Counted from the first letter of the stretch, positions 1 to 6,902 are shown. The stretch: 12,706 bases of DNA from Acidimicrobiia bacterium (GCA_018882825.1 VERC01000041.1:1-12706); one strand, 5' to 3'. The notes: generated from the sequence alone by a model not told the origin. Translations and numbers: made by a program.

Positions 1-1
1 C

Positions 2-418
2 CGCAACAGGGCGATGAGTGTGCCGGGGGACGCGGGGAACACGTTGCGGGCCATCGCCTTCGGCTGGCAGCAGGACCGCATGGCGAAGAACGCCGAGGAG
101 ATCCGCGCCCTCGGGGCGCAGATGCACGATCGACTCGTGACATTCGCCGAACACCTCGCCAAGGTCGGTTCCGCGCTGGGTTCGGCCACGAAGCACTACA
201 ACTCCGCCGTGGGCTCCCTCGAGGGCTCGGTACTGGTGGCCGCACGGCGGATGAAGGAGAAGGGGGTCCCGAGCACGAAGTCGCTGGACACCCCGGGCCC
301 GGCCGACGAGCCGATCAGGACGTACTCGGCCCCTGAACTCACCAGTCCCCCGTCTCCGGACGAGGCCACGGGCGGCCCCCGGCAGGTTGGGGCACCGCCG
401 GATCGTCTCGACCTCTGA
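2..418 (+). CDS. rmuC: RmuC-like DNA recombination protein, C-terminal fragment (5' end outside window)
   Basis: The reading frame is open from the left edge, so the start is missing; the ATG at 14 is internal. The visible part matches the end of the RmuC domain: a segment NTLRAIAFGWQQ, then an NAEEIRALGAQMHDRL helix, FAEHLAKVGSAL, and the YNSAVGSLEGSVLVAARRM block that closes the conserved core. RmuC proteins are coiled-coil, nuclease-fold proteins that limit recombination at inverted repeats; the exact biochemical activity is not settled. After about residue 90 of the visible part the chain becomes a Pro/Gly/Asp-rich, probably disordered tail of about 45 residues that includes a PIRTYSAPEL segment, as is common in actinobacterial members. 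It is followed on the same strand by the desaturase after a 72-bp gap that holds a separate promoter, so the two are probably not one operon. Family assignment is fairly sure; function is inferred from the family. Confidence 0.8.
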   Translation, partial: RNRAMSVPGDAGNTLRAIAFGWQQDRMAKNAEEIRALGAQMHDRLVTFAEHLAKVGSALGSATKHYNSAVGSLEGSVLVAARRMKEKGVPSTKSLDTPGPADEPIRTYSAPELTSPPSPDEATGGPRQVGAPPDRLDL

Positions 419-457
419 ACCCCGCTCAGCCAAGGGGGGAAGGGGTCACACGCGTCT

Positions 458-475
458 ACCTACCGGTCGGTAGGT
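458..475. promoter_or_regulatory. Perfect inverted repeat, likely TetR-family operator upstream of the desaturase
   Basis: The site reads ACCTACC-GGTC-GGTAGGT: two perfect 7-base inverted arms around a 4-base centre, 15 bases upstream of the desaturase start codon. Palindromes with ACCTACC/CTACC arms and a central GGTC or GACC are typical of TetR-family repressor sites in actinobacteria, which often control lipid genes; that is general family knowledge. The site lies just upstream of a candidate -10 hexamer at 479, in the -35/-10 spacer, so a bound repressor would block RNA polymerase. I did not find a second full copy in the window. The regulator gene is not in the window. Confidence 0.7.
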
Positions 476-478
476 CGC

Positions 479-484
479 TAGGGT
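479..484 (+). promoter_or_regulatory. Candidate -10 element (TAGGGT) for near-leaderless desaturase transcript
   Basis: TAGGGT fits the TANNNT actinobacterial -10 consensus and ends 6 bases before the GTG start at 491. That is the spacing seen for leaderless transcripts, which begin at the start codon. No Shine-Dalgarno sequence is visible between the palindrome and the start codon, which agrees with leaderless translation. No convincing -35 hexamer is visible. This is an inference from spacing and motif only. Confidence 0.4.
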
Positions 485-490
485 GTTCTC

Positions 491-1627
491 GTGACCCTCA
501 CCGCCGAGAGCCCTCAGACCCCCGAAGGACCCGACGACCCGAGTGACGGCCCGGTGGGCGGCCGCGGCTCGCTCAAACCGGTCCTCGACATCCTCCCGGA
601 CGCCGTCTACGAGAACCCGACGTGGAAGGGCCTGGCCTATCTGGCCCGCGACCTCGTCATCTACGGCGCCGTGGTCGTCGGCCTCATCCTCGTCGACAAC
701 CCATTGGCTGTCCTCGGTCTGTGGTTCGTGGGCGCGCTGGTGATCTCCGGTCTGTTCGTCATCGCCCACGACGCCGCCCATGGCGCGCTGTTCTCCTCCA
801 AGCGCCTCAACCGCGTGGTGGGCACCATCGCCATGCTCCCGTCCTGGCATGTCTACGAGGGATGGGTGCTCGGCCACAACCGCATCCACCACGCCTACAC
901 CGTGCGCGAGGGCTTCGACTTCGTGTGGCACCCGTACACCCCCGAGAAGTACGCGGCCATGTCGAAGCCGGCCCGCCTGCGTCACCGCATCGAGTGGTCG
1001 TGGTGGGGAGCGGGCGCCTACTACTTGCGCGAGGTGTGGTGGAACAAGATGATCGTCGGCGCTCCCCCGGCCCGCTGGCGCCGCGCCGTTCGCCGCGATC
1101 GCGTGATCGTGGCCACCTTCGTGGCGCTGGCCACCATCGCACTGGCTGCGCTCGGTTGGTCCGCCGACGGTTCGGTGCTGGGCGCCGTGTGGATGGTGTT
1201 GAAGGTGTTGGTCATTCCCTTCCTGCTGTTCACCTTCGTGATCGCCTCGTTCGTGCACGTGCACCACATCCAGCCCGACATCCGCTGGTGGCCGCGCCGC
1301 GAATGGACGAAGTGGCGGGGCCAGATGGAGGGGACGACCGTGCTGCGGGCCCGGTTCGGCCTCGACTTCTTCTTCCACTGGATCATGGTGCACGTCCCCC
1401 ATCACGTGGACATGCGCATCCCCATGTACAACCTCAAGGCCGCCACCGATGCCATCGAGGCCGCCTTCCCGGGATCCATCCACGACGAGCCGCTCCGGTT
1501 CCGCGATTTCGTGCGCAACACCCGCCGTTGCCGGCTGTACGACTTCGAACAGGGTCGTTGGTACACCTACCGGCAGGCCGCGACACTCGGCGGGACCCGG
1601 ACGACCGAATCCGCCACCGCGGCCTGA
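491..1627 (+). CDS. Membrane fatty acid desaturase (acyl-lipid desaturase family, FADS superfamily)
   Basis: This 378-residue protein has the three histidine boxes of the membrane di-iron desaturases: HDAAH at residues 93-97, HNRIHH at 129-134 and HVPHH at 301-305. Hydrophobic segments near 55-93 (a pair), 203-221 and 235-256 fit the usual four-helix topology with boxes facing the cytoplasm. An extra HVHH at 256-259 follows the last helix. The spacing resembles omega-6/delta-12 type acyl-lipid desaturases, which insert a cis double bond into fatty acyl chains using O2 and electrons from ferredoxin; regioselectivity cannot be read from sequence. The first 35 residues are polar and probably disordered. 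The GTG at 491 is chosen because the operator and -10 element sit directly before it and no other start with a ribosome site is evident. It converges on the AhpD-like gene with a 12-base gap. The palindrome suggests repression by a TetR-type lipid regulator. Confidence 0.9.
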   Translation: MTLTAESPQTPEGPDDPSDGPVGGRGSLKPVLDILPDAVYENPTWKGLAYLARDLVIYGAVVVGLILVDNPLAVLGLWFVGALVISGLFVIAHDAAHGALFSSKRLNRVVGTIAMLPSWHVYEGWVLGHNRIHHAYTVREGFDFVWHPYTPEKYAAMSKPARLRHRIEWSWWGAGAYYLREVWWNKMIVGAPPARWRRAVRRDRVIVATFVALATIALAALGWSADGSVLGAVWMVLKVLVIPFLLFTFVIASFVHVHHIQPDIRWWPRREWTKWRGQMEGTTVLRARFGLDFFFHWIMVHVPHHVDMRIPMYNLKAATDAIEAAFPGSIHDEPLRFRDFVRNTRRCRLYDFEQGRWYTYRQAATLGGTRTTESATAA

Positions 1628-1639
1628 ACCGCGCCTGAT

Positions 1640-2572
1640 CTAGGTCGGGGCGTCGACGGTGATCGTCTCGCCGTCGGCATCGATGACCTGGTACTCGAAT
1701 CCGTCGGTGACGATGGCCTCGTCGGCACCGAAGGCCACGGCCACCTTGTTGGCCGCGTTGCGCAGGAGGTAGCCCACCAGGTCGACGAGTTGCCCGTCGT
1801 CGAATGCGCCCCGCAGCGCACCGACCAGATCGTCATCGAGTGACGGCGGTCCGACGAACGTGGCGTCCACCAGGGCCAGTGCGGCGCGTCCGGCGACATC
1901 GAGATCGACCACCGTGGCGGGATCTTCGGCGGCCAGCAGGTCGAGGTCGGCCCCGGCCTCCAACGCCGCCACGCTGCGCACCGACTGACACCGCCGGCAG
2001 CGGTGCAGTCGGGCCCCGCGCAGTCGCACCAGTTCGGCGGTGATCGGGTCGAGGGCGCGCCCGCGACCGATGACGGCCAGCAGGGACATCACCGCCTCCA
2101 TCGGATCGTCGGGCACCGATGCGTCGTCGTCGGGCCACGCCCAGTCGTCGGAGGTCACGATCGTGTCGAACAGCCGACCCAGCACCACGGCGATCCGCTG
2201 GCCCACATCGAGCAGGTACAGGCCCTGCACGAACGGGACGACCGACGCGCCCATCGACGCCGCCGCCGGACCGAGTGGGCCGGCGGCCACCCCGGTGACG
2301 TCGAGCACGAACTGCTCGGTCAGGGCCAGCGCCGCCCGGTCACGCTCGTCGAACACCTCGGCCGTCGGCCAGCGGTCCAACGCTGCGAGTCTCTCCGGGG
2401 CGACCATCCCCCACGGTCGGGCGCTTGTCTCGGCCCCGGTCCCGAGCAACGCCGCGGAGCGCAGTCGGGCCAGTTCGAGCAGGTCGTCATCGGTTGCGGA
2501 GCGCGCTGCCGCGCACGCCGCCCGGAGCGCGTCGAGCACCCCGGGAGCCAGCGAGGCCCGCGGGTCGGTCAT
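1640..2572 (-). CDS. Duplicated AhpD/carboxymuconolactone decarboxylase-like protein
   Basis: This 310-residue protein is the last gene of the five-gene minus-strand operon; its ATG overlaps the P450 stop (ATGA, 2569-2572), implying translational coupling. The C-terminal half (about 178-282) is an AhpD/CMD-type helical domain: LVRLRGARLHRCRRCQSVRS at 181-200 carries the CxxC pair (Cys192, Cys195). In AhpD and CMD proteins a His normally follows four residues after the second Cys; here it is Arg199. The N-terminal half (about 32-133) repeats the same pattern (LARLRSAALL, then RAALAL, then a GLYLLDVGQRIAVVLG helix) but has no cysteines at the equivalent site. Classical members are peroxiredoxin partners or decarboxylases; which reaction, if any, applies here is unknown. 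A thiol-redox role beside the P450 is an inference. The family call is fairly sure, the function is not. Confidence 0.75.
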   Translation of the reverse strand: MTDPRASLAPGVLDALRAACAAARSATDDDLLELARLRSAALLGTGAETSARPWGMVAPERLAALDRWPTAEVFDERDRAALALTEQFVLDVTGVAAGPLGPAAASMGASVVPFVQGLYLLDVGQRIAVVLGRLFDTIVTSDDWAWPDDDASVPDDPMEAVMSLLAVIGRGRALDPITAELVRLRGARLHRCRRCQSVRSVAALEAGADLDLLAAEDPATVVDLDVAGRAALALVDATFVGPPSLDDDLVGALRGAFDDGQLVDLVGYLLRNAANKVAVAFGADEAIVTDGFEYQVIDADGETITVDAPT

Positions 2573-3834
2573 CGGGTCGGGGTGAACGAGACCGGGAGGG
2601 ACTTGATGCCGTTGATGAAGTTCGACCGCAACTGCACCGGGTCACCGGCCAGATCGAGATCGGGGATCCGCGTGTAGAGCTCGCGCAACATCACCGCCAG
2701 TTCCCGTCGGGCCAGATGGGCCCCGAGACAGAAGTGCGGGCCCGGGCCACCGAACCCGACATGCGGATTGGGCGCGCGACGCACGTCGAACCGGTCGGGA
2801 TCGTGGAACACGGCCTCGTCGCGGTTGGCCGAGCCGTAGTAGAGGATGACCTTGTCACCCTCGCGGAACTGGTGACCCGACAACAGGTGATCGCGGGTCA
2901 GTGTTCGACGCATCCAGACCACCGGTGAGGCGTAGCGCACGATCTCCTCCACTGCCGTGGGCACGACACCGTCGAGATCGTCGACCATGGCTCGACGCTG
3001 GTCGGGATTGCGCGACAGGTGCACGATGCCGTGACTCAGAGCCGTTCGCGTCGTCTCGTGACCCGCCACCGCCAGCAGGATGAAGAACGAAGCCAGTTCC
3101 TCGCCCGTGAGTTGTTCGCCCTCGACCTCGGTGTTGACCAACGCCGAGAGCAGGTCGTCGGTCGGCTCGACCCGACGCTTCGCCCCGACCTCCTCGAGCA
3201 GCGCCGCCAGCGCGGCACCGGCACCGAGGAAGGCGGTGATCGGATCGGTCCCCTCGGGGATGAACTCGGGGTCGCCGCCCGACAGGATGATGTTCGACTT
3301 CTGCAAGACGAGGTCGAACTCGCTGTGGGGGATGCCCATCATGTCGAGGATCACCAACAACGGGAACGGCATCGACACCTCGGACACGAAGTCGATCTCG
3401 CCCTTGTCGACGATGCCGTCGACCACCCGGGTGGCCGTGAGGGCCACCTGGTCGAGCACCTGATTGAGCATCCGCGGCGTGAAGGTTCCCGAAACGATCC
3501 GGCGCAGTCGGGCGTGGCGCGGATCGTCCATCGAGATCATCGACCCGAAGTACTCGTTCATCTCGGCCGGCATGTCGAGGATCGACACCGCGCCACTGGC
3601 CGAGGAGAAGATCTCCGGGGAGCGGCTGATCTCCAGCAGGTCGTGCATCCTGGTGATGGCGTAGTAGCCCGGACCGAGAGGGAACGGCGGCACCTCGGGT
3701 TCGGCGAAGTAGGCGATCGGGCGGTCTCGTCGCAACAGGGCGAAGGCCTCGTCGCGCTCCTCCCAGGGCCGGGCCCAGAACTCGATGTCGGACAGGTCGA
3801 CATCGTCGACGCTGCCGAATGCCGATGTGGTCAT
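2569..3834 (-). CDS. Cytochrome P450, CYP124/CYP125/CYP142-like monooxygenase
   Basis: This soluble class I bacterial P450 of 421 residues has all core motifs: the oxygen-activating I-helix AGHETT at 257-262, the K-helix ExxR (Glu297-Arg300), and the heme loop FGGPGPHFCLG at 361-371 with Cys369 as iron ligand. Segments such as EYFGSMISMDDPRHARLR (94-111), SFFILLAVAGHETTR and the C-terminal NGIKSLPV closely recall mycobacterial CYP124, which omega-hydroxylates methyl-branched lipids, with related CYP125/CYP142 acting on sterol side chains; this comparison is from memory. The substrate is therefore likely a hydrophobic, perhaps branched, molecule. Ferredoxin and reductase are not encoded in the window. 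The frame stays open upstream to 3885, but the ATG at 3834 is chosen because it has GGAGG four bases upstream and overlaps the VOC stop as ATGA. It overlaps the downstream AhpD-like gene the same way. Confidence 0.92.
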   Translation of the reverse strand: MTTSAFGSVDDVDLSDIEFWARPWEERDEAFALLRRDRPIAYFAEPEVPPFPLGPGYYAITRMHDLLEISRSPEIFSSASGAVSILDMPAEMNEYFGSMISMDDPRHARLRRIVSGTFTPRMLNQVLDQVALTATRVVDGIVDKGEIDFVSEVSMPFPLLVILDMMGIPHSEFDLVLQKSNIILSGGDPEFIPEGTDPITAFLGAGAALAALLEEVGAKRRVEPTDDLLSALVNTEVEGEQLTGEELASFFILLAVAGHETTRTALSHGIVHLSRNPDQRRAMVDDLDGVVPTAVEEIVRYASPVVWMRRTLTRDHLLSGHQFREGDKVILYYGSANRDEAVFHDPDRFDVRRAPNPHVGFGGPGPHFCLGAHLARRELAVMLRELYTRIPDLDLAGDPVQLRSNFINGIKSLPVSFTPTR

Positions 3835-4766
3835 GGTGCCTCCAGGGAGCCGGGGCGGTCGGTGACCTCGATCAACTCGAGGCATTCGCCATTGGGGCCG
3901 GGCCAGAACAGGACCAGCAGCAGCGGCATGTCCTCACCCACCGACAGTGTGCCCGTCGGAGCGAACGGAACCGAACCGGCGGCTCGCACCACCGCCTCGT
4001 CGGCCGCGCAGTCACCGGTCGACCACGCCATGCGGAACAGGCCCGACTCGTTGGCCCCCCGCACCCTGACCGGTCCGACCGGCTCCGGATCGAGCCACTG
4101 TACGAGCGCCACCGTGAACCGGGACCCGGCATCGGCCACCATCGTCGCCCGCACCCGGATGACGCCTTCGCGCCCGAACAGCGGGCCGTTCCACTCCATG
4201 TCCTCGATCTCGCCCATCGGCCGCAGGCCGAGCACGTCGCGGTAGTACTCGAGGGCGACATCGACATCGAGACAGTTGACGACCACGTGGGCGATGCGAT
4301 TCGTCGTTCCGGACACCAGTTGCACCGGCACGCCGTCGGGATCACGCACCATGGCCAGCCGGACGGTGCCCGCACCACCCCCACCCTCGACCTCGATCGG
4401 TCCTCCCACGAGCGTGCCGCCCGCTTCGAGCACAGCGGGGAGTACGCCGTCGAGATCGGTGACTTCGAACACCAGACGGTTGTAGCCCGGCTCGCCGTCG
4501 AGACCGGCGGGCGTGCCGGTCGGAGTCGGCGTGGTCCACTCCAACAGATCGAGCGAGAGTCCGTCGTACCCGTCGTCGGAGTGGAAGATCCACGCATCCC
4601 ACGCCACCTGCTCCAGACCGAACGCGGCACCGGGCTGCGGTCGCAAGGGCACCGTGCGGGTGACGCGCTGCAACCCCAGTCGCTCGTAGAAGCGCGCCGA
4701 GCGTTCGAGGTCGGTGCAATTGGAATTGACGTGGTAGATGCGGCTGGCGCTGATCGGCACGTTCAC
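3831..4766 (-). CDS. Two-module VOC (glyoxalase/dioxygenase-fold) family protein
   Basis: This protein of about 311 residues has two vicinal-oxygen-chelate modules. Module 1 starts at RIYHVNSNCTDLERSARFYE (9-28) and ends at RDPDGVPVQLV (141-151); module 2 starts at RIAHVVVNCLDVDVALEYYR (157-176) and ends at GECLELIEV (293-301). VOC enzymes include glyoxalase I, type I extradiol dioxygenases, epimerases and resistance proteins. The first metal-ligand position is His in each module (His12, His160), but the second is Arg in both (Arg97, Arg245); the last is Gln149 in module 1 and Glu297 in module 2. A classical extradiol dioxygenase site is thus not intact. The long open frame upstream to 4943 overlaps the amidohydrolase and lacks VOC features, so a GTG at 4766 (or 4760) is chosen, 22 bases after the amidohydrolase stop. 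It overlaps the P450 start by four bases. Function unknown; fold assignment secure. Confidence 0.82.
   Translation of the reverse strand: MNVPISASRIYHVNSNCTDLERSARFYERLGLQRVTRTVPLRPQPGAAFGLEQVAWDAWIFHSDDGYDGLSLDLLEWTTPTPTGTPAGLDGEPGYNRLVFEVTDLDGVLPAVLEAGGTLVGGPIEVEGGGGAGTVRLAMVRDPDGVPVQLVSGTTNRIAHVVVNCLDVDVALEYYRDVLGLRPMGEIEDMEWNGPLFGREGVIRVRATMVADAGSRFTVALVQWLDPEPVGPVRVRGANESGLFRMAWSTGDCAADEAVVRAAGSVPFAPTGTLSVGEDMPLLLVLFWPGPNGECLELIEVTDRPGSLEAP
3839..3843 (-). promoter_or_regulatory. Ribosome binding site deciding the P450 start
   Basis: The minus strand reads GGAGG followed by CACC and then ATG, a strong Shine-Dalgarno sequence inside the 3' end of the VOC gene. It supports the start at 3834 over a longer frame beginning at 3885. 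Confidence 0.7.
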
Positions 4767-4788
4767 CCCGCTCGCGAGCCCGACCGGA

Positions 4789-6054
4789 TCACCACGACTC
4801 GGGATCGGCAACGACCGAGGCGGGCACATCGAAGCGGTACAACTCCGAGGCGTTCTGCCAGGTGATGCGCCGCACGTCCTCGGGCGGCAGATCACCGATC
4901 TCGCGTCGCACGACCTCCTGGGTGTTCGGCCATGTCGAGTCACAGTGCGGGTAGTCGCTCTCCAACAGGATGTTCTCCACTCCGATGCGCTCGCGCTGCA
5001 CGAAGGCCGACGGATCCTCCACCGCGCAGAACCAGAAGTTGCGCTTCAACACCTCGGCCGGCGTGAGATCGGTGCCCGTCCACGTGCCGTACATGTCGTG
5101 ATAGCCGAGCATGTGATCGAGACGGTCCATCAGACCGGCCACCCAGCCGATGCCGCCCTCGGACAGACAGAACCGCAGGTCGGGGTACTTCACCGGATAC
5201 ATCGAATACAACCAGTCGACCGCGGCGAACATGGCGTAGCCGAAGAACAGCACACCGACGGTGTCGGGCGGTGCGTCGGGGGCGGTGGCCGGAGACGTGC
5301 CCGACGAACCGATGTGCAGGTTGATGACGGTGCCCGTCTCGGCGCAGGCCTCCATGAACGGATCCCAGTGACCGGTGTGCAGCGAGGGGAGGCCGAGCAT
5401 GTGCGGCGCCTCGGTGAAGGTGACGGCCCGGAAGCCCCGTTCGGCATTGCGTCGGATCTCGGCGGCGGCCAGTTCCGGATCGAGAAGCCACGGGATCTGA
5501 CACGGGATGATGCGATCCGGATGGGCCCCGGCCCACGCCTCGATGTGCCAGTCGTTCCACGCCCGCACCGTGGCCAGGGCCAGTTCGGTGTCGGTGGTGG
5601 TCTGCTGCAACCGCTGTCCGCAGAAACCGGGCAGGAACGACGGGAAGTTGACCGATGCCCACACGCCATTGAGGTCCATGTCGGCCACCCGGGCGTCGAT
5701 GTCCCAGGCCCCGCGTCGCATCTCGTCGAACCGTGCCGGTTCGAACGAGTACTCCGACACCGGTCGCCCGACCACGGCGTTGAAGCCCACATTGGGGATG
5801 TCGTTGCCGTCGTAGACCCACGTCTCGGCACCGTCGTCGGTCTCGACCACGCGGGGCGCCCGATCGGCGAACTTGGCCGGCAGTCGGCCCGTGAACGTGT
5901 CAGGCGGTTCGACGATGTGATCGTCGGCGGAGATGATCGTGTACCGGCGCGTCCGGCGCTCGGGTTCGGGCAGGAACGTCACCGTGCCCGTGACCGACTT
6001 GCCGCCCGTTGTGAAACTGCCGTTGGCGGCGAGATCATCGAGGTTGATCGCCAT
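4789..6054 (-). CDS. Amidohydrolase-2 family metal-dependent hydrolase/decarboxylase-like protein
   Basis: This 421-residue TIM-barrel protein is of the amidohydrolase-2 (ACMSD/gamma-resorcylate decarboxylase-related) group. Strand 1 carries ISADDHIVEPPD (41-52), where Asp44/Asp45-x-His46 and Glu49 replace the HxH of classical amidohydrolases; this DxH..EP form is common in the actinobacterial subgroup. Other likely metal or active-site residues are His247 (INLHIGSSG), Glu299 (LSEGGIGW) and Asp367/His370 (ESDYPHCD). Enzymes of this group hydrolyse or decarboxylate small aromatic and ring-cleaved acids; the specific reaction cannot be told. The first 38 residues are an extension before the barrel. 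The ATG at 6054 has AAAGGGA six bases upstream (6060-6066). It lies 26 bases after the aldolase-like gene and 22 bases before the VOC gene, as part of the same operon. Confidence 0.88.
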   Translation of the reverse strand: MAINLDDLAANGSFTTGGKSVTGTVTFLPEPERRTRRYTIISADDHIVEPPDTFTGRLPAKFADRAPRVVETDDGAETWVYDGNDIPNVGFNAVVGRPVSEYSFEPARFDEMRRGAWDIDARVADMDLNGVWASVNFPSFLPGFCGQRLQQTTTDTELALATVRAWNDWHIEAWAGAHPDRIIPCQIPWLLDPELAAAEIRRNAERGFRAVTFTEAPHMLGLPSLHTGHWDPFMEACAETGTVINLHIGSSGTSPATAPDAPPDTVGVLFFGYAMFAAVDWLYSMYPVKYPDLRFCLSEGGIGWVAGLMDRLDHMLGYHDMYGTWTGTDLTPAEVLKRNFWFCAVEDPSAFVQRERIGVENILLESDYPHCDSTWPNTQEVVRREIGDLPPEDVRRITWQNASELYRFDVPASVVADPESW

Positions 6055-6080
6055 TGCCGTCCCTTTCGGTCGAGTCCGTC

Positions 6081-6902
6081 TCAGTCCAATACATCGGGTT
6101 CGTCACGCAACAACTGCCGGACGGCGCCGGCCCAGTACACGTCGGTGCCGCGTTCGAGCAGCGAGGCCTTCATCGCCGGTCGCAGCGCGGCGGGCACCAC
6201 CGTGGCCGGTCGACCAGCGGTGACCACGTCGACCATCAGGCGGCACTGACGATCGAGGGTGGCCGCCTTGTAGGTGGCCTCCTCGATGGTGGGCGCGGTG
6301 ACGATCGCGCCGTGATTGGCGAGGATCACCACCGTGGCATCACCGATGCGATCGGCGAGATCGGCGCCCAGTTCCGCGGAATCGATCTCGCCCGCGTACT
6401 CGCTGACGAATCCGAGTTCGCCGTCGTACATCGACGACTGCTGATGGAGGAACTCCGGCACCAGCCCCATCGCCGCCAGCAGCACGACGTGGTACGGGTG
6501 GTTGTGCACCACGACACGGGCATCGTCGCGTCGACGATGGAGTTCGGTGTGGATGCGCACCGCCGGCGTGACGTCCCACTTGCCCTCCAGCACCCGACCC
6601 TCACCATCGACCCGACACACGTCCGAGGCCGACACCTCGTCCCACCACAGTCCCCACGGGTTGACCAGCATCGAACCGTCATCACGGTCGGTCCAGGTGA
6701 TGTGCCCGGCGATGTTCTCGCTGAAGCCCTCACGGCACAGGATGCGGAAGGCGCACGCCAACTTCTGCCGATCGGTGAGGTCCACTCCGATGGGTGGCGT
6801 GATCGACGGCGACCACACGTCGGCCCCGCCCTTGGACAGTTCGAGATGCTCGGGGACGGCGACCTCGCGCAGGCCGGTCTCGTTCTCGGCTCCGATCGTC
6901 AC
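6081..6902 (-). CDS. Class II aldolase/adducin head domain protein, first gene of the minus-strand operon
   Basis: This 273-residue protein has the class II aldolase fold. Visible motifs are SENIAGHITW (61-70, the usual GN-S phosphate/substrate loop), HTELHRRRDDARVVVHNHP with zinc ligands His133 and His135, and ANHG with the third zinc ligand His197. In E. coli FucA a Glu (Glu73) in the SSEWRFH segment is both zinc ligand and catalytic base; the aligned segment here (TPAVRIH, 112-118) has Ala114. Class II members include sugar-phosphate aldolases, epimerases, decarboxylases and dehydratases, so chemistry is open; a retro-aldol or lyase step in catabolism is an inference. The frame runs upstream to 7166 through the divergent gene, but a GTG at 6902 is chosen because AGGAAGGGG lies just upstream and the conserved domain begins after it. 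It leads the operon and diverges from the carboxylesterase. Confidence 0.87.
   Translation of the reverse strand: MTIGAENETGLREVAVPEHLELSKGGADVWSPSITPPIGVDLTDRQKLACAFRILCREGFSENIAGHITWTDRDDGSMLVNPWGLWWDEVSASDVCRVDGEGRVLEGKWDVTPAVRIHTELHRRRDDARVVVHNHPYHVVLLAAMGLVPEFLHQQSSMYDGELGFVSEYAGEIDSAELGADLADRIGDATVVILANHGAIVTAPTIEEATYKAATLDRQCRLMVDVVTAGRPATVVPAALRPAMKASLLERGTDVYWAGAVRQLLRDEPDVLD

Noticed and set aside
419..446. Possible terminator hairpin after the RmuC-like gene (ACCCC pairing with GGGGT)
   Set aside because: The stem is only 5 base pairs with an 18-base loop and no T-run follows, so it is not supportable as a terminator.
446..1483. A 345-codon minus-strand open frame opposite the desaturase
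   Set aside because: The plus strand has all three histidine boxes and membrane segments; the antisense frame is low-complexity His/Gly/Asp-rich.
3835..3885. A longer N-terminus for the P450, starting at 3885
   Set aside because: The added 17 residues are Arg/Pro-rich and overlap the VOC gene, while the ATG at 3834 has GGAGG upstream and an ATGA junction.
3831..4766. Calling the two-module VOC protein an extradiol ring-cleavage dioxygenase
   Set aside because: The length and two modules fit, but the second-module metal triad is not intact (Arg245 in place of His).
4767..4943. A longer N-terminus for the VOC protein, starting at 4943
   Set aside because: The added 59 residues lie inside the amidohydrolase coding sequence and are Arg/Ser/Cys-rich without VOC character.
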